64,000 nt of DNA from Dechloromonas agitata is5 (lineage in GTDB: Bacteria; Pseudomonadota; Gammaproteobacteria; Burkholderiales; Rhodocyclaceae). This document shows, piece after piece, positions 60,238-64,000 of this stretch (the first letter of the stretch is position 1; each line of letters begins with the position of its first letter). The notes beneath the pieces are model-generated. The model worked only from the letters and a program-made list of their open reading frames with translations. It did not search any database and was not told the origin of the DNA. Location: positions 2,530,606 to 2,594,605 of the forward strand of contig NZ_KI912532.1 in the NCBI RefSeq assembly GCF_000519045.1, given 5' to 3'. The position numbers and the translations under genes were made by a program.

Positions 60238-61152
60238 GTGAACCTGCGCTTTGTCGAAGCATTCGCCTGGGTGGCCCGCCTGCAAAGTATCTCGCGTACG
60301 GCAGAAAAGCTATTCCTGACCCAGTCTGCGGTCTCCAGCCGGATTGCATCGCTTGAGGAAGAACTGGGCGTCCCCCTGATCGACCGACCGGATCGCGTCT
60401 TTCGCCTGACCAACGCGGGCATCCGGTTTCTCAACTACGCCGAGCGCTTCCTCGCACTGCAACTCGAACTCAAGCAGGAATTGGGCGCCCCGGAGCAATT
60501 GCCAGTCTCGCTTCGCGTTGGAGGAATCGAAACAGTGCTCCATACCTGGCTCATTCCTCTGATCGAGGCACTGAAGGCCCGCTACCCCAGCATAGAATTC
60601 GAATTGAACGTCGAAATGACCCATGTGCTCAACGAGCAGATACGGCGTGGTGGACTGGACCTGGTGTTTTCCGCTGCACCGGCTGAGGGTCCTGGCATCA
60701 TCAATGAGCCTCTGGCGCCCATGGAAATGATTTTTGTCGGCCCCCTCAGCATGTCTGGAATGCCCGAACTGAGCCTCGACGCCTTGCTGGGTCAGGAATT
60801 GATGACCTTCCAACGCGGCTCACAACCGCATATCGCTTTGCTCGACTCCTTGCGCGCCGTCGGCGTAACCGACAAGCGTGTGCATTGCATTTCGTCAATC
60901 TCAGCCCTGGTAAAACTGGTAGAGAGCGGCTTCGGCCTTGCGACCCTGCCAAAGGCCGCAGCACAAACGCTCGGCAAAGGTCATGAGATCACGCTGCTGC
61001 AAAGTGAGCTGAAACTCTCCCCACTACCGCTCTATGCCAATTACTGGAACAGCTTTGCCGCCCCAGCAGTAGAAAATGCAATTACTAACGCACTTGAATT
61101 TACTAGAAACAGATCTGTTGGAAGCTTGAATAGAAGGCCCGGTCAAGAATGA
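60238..61152 (+). CDS. LysR-family regulator, divergent from the Pxp operon
   Basis: A 304-residue regulator. The N-terminal helix-turn-helix is VARLQSISRTAEKLFLTQSAVSSRIASLEEELGV; the effector domain starts VSLRVGGIETVLHTWLIPLIEAL. The GTG at 60238 behind CCGGAGGGAG is preferred to an ATG 12 codons upstream, as LysR proteins usually begin MNLRFVEAF. It is divergent from and presumably regulates the DUF1445-gdhA-pxp operon. Its stop overlaps the start of a truncated oxidase gene (ATGA). Confidence 0.9.
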   Translation: MNLRFVEAFAWVARLQSISRTAEKLFLTQSAVSSRIASLEEELGVPLIDRPDRVFRLTNAGIRFLNYAERFLALQLELKQELGAPEQLPVSLRVGGIETVLHTWLIPLIEALKARYPSIEFELNVEMTHVLNEQIRRGGLDLVFSAAPAEGPGIINEPLAPMEMIFVGPLSMSGMPELSLDALLGQELMTFQRGSQPHIALLDSLRAVGVTDKRVHCISSISALVKLVESGFGLATLPKAAAQTLGKGHEITLLQSELKLSPLPLYANYWNSFAAPAVENAITNALEFTRNRSVGSLNRRPGQE

Positions 61153-61412
61153 CGGAGGCGGCTCCCCCGGATAGCACCGACCATACGCAGCCGGATCAGG
61201 ATGCACTCCGTGCCCGGGTCGAAGCGGACCGCAGCAGCGCGCTCCCAGCCTTCATCTTCTTGTCCTGTGCTGTCGTCTGGCTGGTGCTGGCCTCCTTTGC
61301 CGGGCTGGCAAGCTCACTCAAGCTGCACAATCCCGACTGGCTGACCAACACCCCCTGGCTGACCTTCGGGCGGATACGAACGCTGCATCTCAATGTCGTC
61401 GCGTACGGTTGG
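61149..61412 (+). pseudogene. Truncated cytochrome c oxidase (cbb3-type) subunit I gene
   Basis: The first 88 codons match a haem-copper oxidase subunit I: a leader, one membrane helix (AFIFLSCAVVWLVLASFAGL), and the conserved LTFGRIRTLHLNVVAYGW. At YGW (61412) the similarity stops abruptly, and the frame continues through foreign sequence to a stop at 61520. The family needs about 450-550 residues, so this is non-functional. The break at 61413 marks the left edge of accessory DNA. Confidence 0.82.
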
Positions 61413-61473
61413 CGTCTCCAATTCTCTGGGGAGATACCCCGAGTGAACAACCTATGGAGATCACAGCCAGTGG

Positions 61474-61764
61474 TTAAATTTCGCCAGCTTTCCGCCGAAG
61501 AGCGACAAGTTCGGCTTTAACCGCGTCGCGCATTGATTGTCTCGATACCGAAGTGCCCTCAAAGAGCCGTTCTTGTTCTTCGGCTCTGGTATCCATCGTA
61601 TCAACAGCGAAGTCGAGCCAGCTTAGATAGCCGGTGGGCGGGCTCGGGCTAACCGCCGAGTCAAGCTGGATCTCGGCATGCTTGAGCGGTGCCACCAAAA
61701 TATCCCGGCATCCCCATCCACGGCAAATCAACTTGCGCACACGTCGCCGGCATGCCTGCGCCAC
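61474..61764 (-). CDS. Small hypothetical protein downstream of a Nif11-like gene
   Basis: A frame of up to 96 residues (GTG at 61764, or a later GTG at about 61701). The stretch APLKHAEIQLDSAVSPSPPT followed by YLSWLDFAVDTMDTR and a charged helix ending LRRKAGEI looks like a small soluble protein. I do not recognise a family. It overlaps the end of the Nif11-like gene if the first start is used. Confidence 0.45.
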   Translation of the reverse strand: MAQACRRRVRKLICRGWGCRDILVAPLKHAEIQLDSAVSPSPPTGYLSWLDFAVDTMDTRAEEQERLFEGTSVSRQSMRDAVKAELVALRRKAGEI

Positions 61765-61904
61765 AATTCCGCGACATCATGCGGGGTGACCGTATAGCCG
61801 GCGTTGGACGCGGCCGCCACTAAACGCTCGATGTCCGCCGGAAAATCGACCACCGGATCGAAGTTAGGCACAAGTTTCAGCGGAGCAGGAACGAGGCGTT
61901 TCAT
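61728..61904 (-). CDS. Nif11-like small protein
   Basis: A 58-residue protein, too short for most gene callers: MKRLVPAPLKLVPNFDPVVD, then FPADIERLVAAASNAGYTVT, then PHDVAELWRRHAGDVCAS. The pattern 'ie.Lv..A..aGy..t..el.elw' resembles the Nif11 / nitrile-hydratase leader family (found near nif genes and as RiPP leaders). No RiPP enzyme or nif gene is visible nearby. A partial copy occurs at 62427-62499. Confidence 0.55.
   Translation of the reverse strand: MKRLVPAPLKLVPNFDPVVDFPADIERLVAAASNAGYTVTPHDVAELWRRHAGDVCAS
61811..61871. repeat. Direct repeat block A, copy 1
   Basis: A 61-base segment inside the Nif11-like gene, repeated with a few substitutions at 62439-62499. Block B follows it at 61921-61995 in copy 1 and 62501-62576 in copy 2; the two blocks together suggest one duplication event. 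Confidence 0.85.
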
Positions 61905-61920
61905 GGGGCGCGGTTTAGCT

Positions 61921-61995
61921 TAACGGTTTGGGATCCATTCAAGACGTGCCCATATTGATTCGAGTGCGCAGTTCGAGCAACTGACCACGCAACTC
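61921..61995. repeat. Direct repeat block B, copy 1 (duplicated kfrA 3' end)
   Basis: About 75 bases nearly identical to 62501-62576. On the minus strand it encodes ELRGQLLELRTRIN-M-GTS-stop, the C-terminus of KfrA, without the rest of the gene. It is a gene-end duplicate, not functional on its own. Confidence 0.85.
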
Positions 61996-62025
61996 AGCGC
62001 CGGTCGGCGGTGATATTCTTATTAA

Positions 62026-62304
62026 ATGGAATTGAATATTGCTGTCACTAACCTTGTCTCGTTGATTGGTCTTCTCGAGGAGCGGGAGGTATCGATTCAT
62101 CCCGGTTCCGTCGGTGTTGTAATAGAAGCAGCTGATCCCGCTGTTGTCATCGTTGATTTCGAAGGTGTACTTGTGTCAGCCGCAGTTACATCATTATTGC
62201 CGCTTGTTCGTCGCGGCCTGCCGATTCGGAAGTACCGACTGCATGACCTGCTCGTGCAGATGCCAAACGTGGGGGAAGATGGAGATTTCGAGCGGTCAAG
62301 CTGA
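62026..62304 (+). CDS. Small protein, possibly DUF4926-like
   Basis: A 92-residue soluble protein. The segment HPGSVGVVIEAADPAVVIVDFEG has the 'GsvGvVv...vdFe' look of small SH3-like beta-barrel proteins such as DUF4926. There is no clear ribosome site. It sits between the two copies of the repeat blocks, so it may have arrived with the duplication. Confidence 0.4.
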   Translation: MELNIAVTNLVSLIGLLEEREVSIHPGSVGVVIEAADPAVVIVDFEGVLVSAAVTSLLPLVRRGLPIRKYRLHDLLVQMPNVGEDGDFERSS

Positions 62305-62426
62305 CTAAACTGCTGGTAACGCTTAGGAATCCGAACAATAGTGGCCCACTGTGAGGGCGGCTTTTCTCTCTCGTGTGCGGTCGCAAGCGCGCCACATAAA
62401 CTTTTTGGCTACACCAGGTAGCTAGC

Positions 62427-62499
62427 CGGCGGTGGTCGCGGCCGCCACTAAACGCGCGATGTCCACGGGAAAATCGACCACCGGATCGAAGTTAGGCAC
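62427..62499 (-). pseudogene. Truncated second copy of the Nif11-like gene
   Basis: Minus-strand frame VPNFDPVVDFPVDIARLVAA then ATTAG-stop, about two-thirds identical in length to the intact gene at 61728-61904 but lacking its start and ending at a TAG where the intact gene continues TAT. Part of the duplicated block. Confidence 0.7.
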
Positions 62500-62500
62500 T

Positions 62501-62576
62501 TAAACGGTTTGGGTTCTATTCAAGACGCGCCCACATTGATTCGAGTGCGCAGTTCGAGCAACTGACCACGCAACTC
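62501..62576. repeat. Direct repeat block B, copy 2
   Basis: Copy of 61921-61995; here it is the genuine 3' end of kfrA. Together with block A at 62439-62499 it shows that a kfrA-end plus Nif11-like unit exists twice. Confidence 0.8.
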
Positions 62577-63386
62577 TGATGCTTCTGCTTCTACTCGTCG
62601 CAGGTAATCGCGCGCCTGGTTTCCATCGCGGACGGCTGCGTCAAATGAGGCCTGCAGTGACGAATTCTGCTCCCGAATCCTCGAGGTCTCTGCCATTGCG
62701 CCACGAGCGTCACCTTCAGCACGGGTCAGGCGTGCCTGAAGGTCATTAACTTGTGCTTCTGTCTTTTCGAGTTTGGCATTCAGCACAGCTGCAGTCCGCT
62801 CGGCAGCCACAAGAGCGACACGCTCAGCATCCGAGGTTGCCCGCAGCCGCTCAATCTCATCTTCGCAACGAGACAAGCTTTGTAGCTGAAGTTTTGCTCT
62901 GGTTAGCTCTATCCGGGCTAACTCCCCAGCTTGGCGTTCGCTCAGGACTGTCTGGTGGCTGCTCTCCAGATCGCTGGAAAGCTGAGCGACACGGCCATTG
63001 GCAGCAGCCACCTCTGCGCGCAAGGCTGTGGCTTCCTGTTCCAATTCGTTGATGGTTGCGGCTTGTCGCTCAGATTCAGCAATCAGGTCCCGATTGGCTT
63101 GCTCCGCCAGGGCCAAGTCTGCCTCAAGAAGAGCCTTGGCCGTGGCGACCTCTTGCTCAATGAACGTCACCAAGGTGCGCTGCAAGGCGATTGGTAGAAC
63201 GATATTGGCTTCTATCGGGTGAGCCTGATTTGCTTGCCACGCCTGGAGGTACTTTAAAACAGTGGCCATCGACCCTGACCCCAGCGCCTCACGAACAGCC
63301 CGGGCTGTAGGTTTTGCGCCGGTGGCGCGGATTTGTTCCGCGGCGGTGTTAACTGCTTCTTGAGTAATCGTTGCTTCGCGAGCCAT
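62520..63386 (-). CDS. kfrA: KfrA-like DNA-binding coiled-coil protein
   Basis: A 288-residue protein. The N-terminal domain (ITQEAVNTAAEQIRATGAKPT, then ARAVREALGSGSMATVLKYL) is the KfrA DNA-binding domain of plasmid partition and regulation systems. From about residue 75 to the end it is an Ala/Glu/Arg-rich coiled coil. The ATG at 63386 has AGGG eight bases upstream; a TTG two codons earlier is weaker. KfrA proteins autoregulate and form filaments. Here a TTACG-repeat region lies right upstream. Plasmid- or ICE-type origin is likely. Confidence 0.87.
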   Translation of the reverse strand: MAREATITQEAVNTAAEQIRATGAKPTARAVREALGSGSMATVLKYLQAWQANQAHPIEANIVLPIALQRTLVTFIEQEVATAKALLEADLALAEQANRDLIAESERQAATINELEQEATALRAEVAAANGRVAQLSSDLESSHQTVLSERQAGELARIELTRAKLQLQSLSRCEDEIERLRATSDAERVALVAAERTAAVLNAKLEKTEAQVNDLQARLTRAEGDARGAMAETSRIREQNSSLQASFDAAVRDGNQARDYLRRVEAEASELRGQLLELRTRINVGAS

Positions 63387-63399
63387 GGCCAACCCTAAA

Positions 63400-63427
63400 T
63401 TACGATACGTTACGATGTTACGTTACA
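63400..63427. promoter_or_regulatory. TTACG-repeat operator upstream of kfrA
   Basis: TTACG occurs at 63400, 63410 and 63418, with TTACA at 63423, inside an AT/CG mosaic directly before kfrA. The near-palindrome ATGTTACG-TTACAT (63415-63428) overlaps it. Such clustered short repeats fit autoregulation by the KfrA protein. Confidence 0.65.
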
Positions 63428-63623
63428 TTTAATGTTGTTTTTGGGTGTAAATCAAGGAGCGCGCGCTCCATTGAGCGCCAAGAGGCTTGGACAGAACCTA
63501 GCGAATGGGCCCTTCCTGATAGGTCCGGCAGGACACGGGTACGGCCTGTGAGCGACTGGACGAGGGGATCTTTCGGTGGTGGGCGTGTGCCGCATCATCC
63601 CAATGCTGTTTCGGGAGGAGTGT

Positions 63624-63971
63624 ATGGATCGCCTGCGCGTCCTGACGTTGGAAGGGAATCCGCCCCCTTTCGTAACAGCGATGCAGAAGATTCAAGACTG
63701 GACCGCCAAGTTTGGCTACGAGGACCTGGATGCTGTCCTTGATTTGATGAAACCTGCACATCGCCGCCTGAGTGAACGCGACAGGCCAACGGCAGCAAAG
63801 GCCAAGGTGCTGCCTATTGCCGCTAGCATGAGGCCGGATATCGGCCAAAGCCGCCATTCAGCAGAACAACTGCTAATGGCTGCTTTACACAAAACTCCGG
63901 ACATGCCCCTCTCTCACCCCGGAAAGCTACAATCTCTGCAGCTGGCGCAGATAGCCGACCGTGCGTTGTAG
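63624..63971 (+). CDS. Hypothetical protein running into a CRISPR array
   Basis: A frame of 115 residues that starts with a strong ribosome site (GGGAGGAG before ATG). Residues 1-90 (MDRLRVLTLEGNPPPFVTAM ..., WTAKFGYEDLDAVLDLMKP) look protein-like. The last 25 residues are encoded by the degenerate first CRISPR repeat and spacer, and the stop is in the next repeat. Either the array has replaced the gene's true 3' end or the coding is fortuitous. Family unknown. Confidence 0.4.
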   Translation: MDRLRVLTLEGNPPPFVTAMQKIQDWTAKFGYEDLDAVLDLMKPAHRRLSERDRPTAAKAKVLPIAASMRPDIGQSRHSAEQLLMAALHKTPDMPLSHPGKLQSLQLAQIADRAL

Positions 63972-64000
63972 CTCCCTCTCTCACCCCGGAAAGCTACAAT
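63898..64000 (+). CRISPR. Start of a type II-C-like CRISPR array
   Basis: A complete 36-base repeat (63965-64000) begins GTTGTAGCTCCCTCTCTCA and ends GCTACAAT; these ends are inverted relative to each other. A degenerate first repeat (63898-63933) keeps only its last 27 bases. A 31-base spacer (63934-63964) separates them. The repeat closely matches the Neisseria type II-C repeat in length, both ends and core CCCT..CTCA. The TACAAT at the 3' end is the embedded -10 known from II-C arrays, but the preceding TG of the extended -10 is absent. The array continues beyond 64000; no cas gene is in the window. Confidence 0.9.

Noticed and set aside
63387..63897. tracrRNA or anti-repeat next to the CRISPR array
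   Set aside because: No stretch complementary to the repeat is present on either strand in this interval; it is expected outside the window, near cas9.

Overview
The window looks like a chromosomal segment of a high-GC betaproteobacterium, probably of the Rhodocyclales (Azonexus/Dechloromonas-like). This is inferred from the tsaB-rimI-udg gene order, the typA and moaA context, the number of c-di-GMP genes and the codon use; no 16S rRNA or tRNA gene is visible to confirm it.

Layout. 1-4021: end of an EnvZ/OmpR pair, a small periplasmic protein, and the coupled tsaB-rimI-udg operon. 4270-8460: a signalling trio on the minus strand (PAS-GGDEF-EAL, a nitrate-sensing NIT-type protein, a chemoreceptor). 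8971-22801: a copper/silver resistance island, with less G/C at wobble positions than its surroundings and flanked on both sides by gene-free DNA. It holds copSR, a His-tailed cytochrome c, a DUF411 protein, a CusF-like protein, cusCBA, a Cys-rich HD-GYP protein, copA, cueR and a small His-containing exported protein. Three matching TTAC-N6-GTAA boxes and one CueR-type promoter suggest that two regulators share control. 23755-28538: the prkA-yeaH-spoVR stress operon. 28637-30730: a single ORF joining arginase to ornithine aminotransferase. 31337-46334: lplT, a LysR regulator, alr, radA, a GGDEF/EAL protein, an FtsX-type permease, a YgiQ radical-SAM protein, a truncated haemoglobin, a second uracil-DNA glycosylase-like gene and typA. 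46560-53570: moaA, then a light/c-di-GMP cluster (BLUF, PAS-GGDEF, REC-REC-GGDEF, Hpt) that appears to have lost its hybrid kinase. 53911-61152: a minus-strand operon of a DUF1445 (D-glutamate cyclase-like) protein, an MFS transporter, gdhA, pxpB, pxpC and pxpA, with a divergent LysR regulator. Together these could turn (D-)glutamate or pyroglutamate into 2-oxoglutarate.

61413-64000 is accessory DNA. A cytochrome-oxidase subunit I gene is cut after about 88 codons. Beyond it lie a Nif11-like small protein, a duplicated block carrying copies of the kfrA 3' end and the Nif11-like gene, an intact kfrA with a TTACG-repeat operator, and, at the right edge, the beginning of a CRISPR array. Its 36-nt repeat (GTTGTAGC...GCTACAAT) matches the Neisseria-type II-C repeat architecture, so a Cas9 locus probably lies just outside the window.

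The items most worth follow-up are the arginase-aminotransferase fusion, the edge CRISPR array with an ORF running into it, the three-box copper regulon with its Cys-rich HD-GYP protein, and the DUF1445-Pxp-Gdh pathway cluster.
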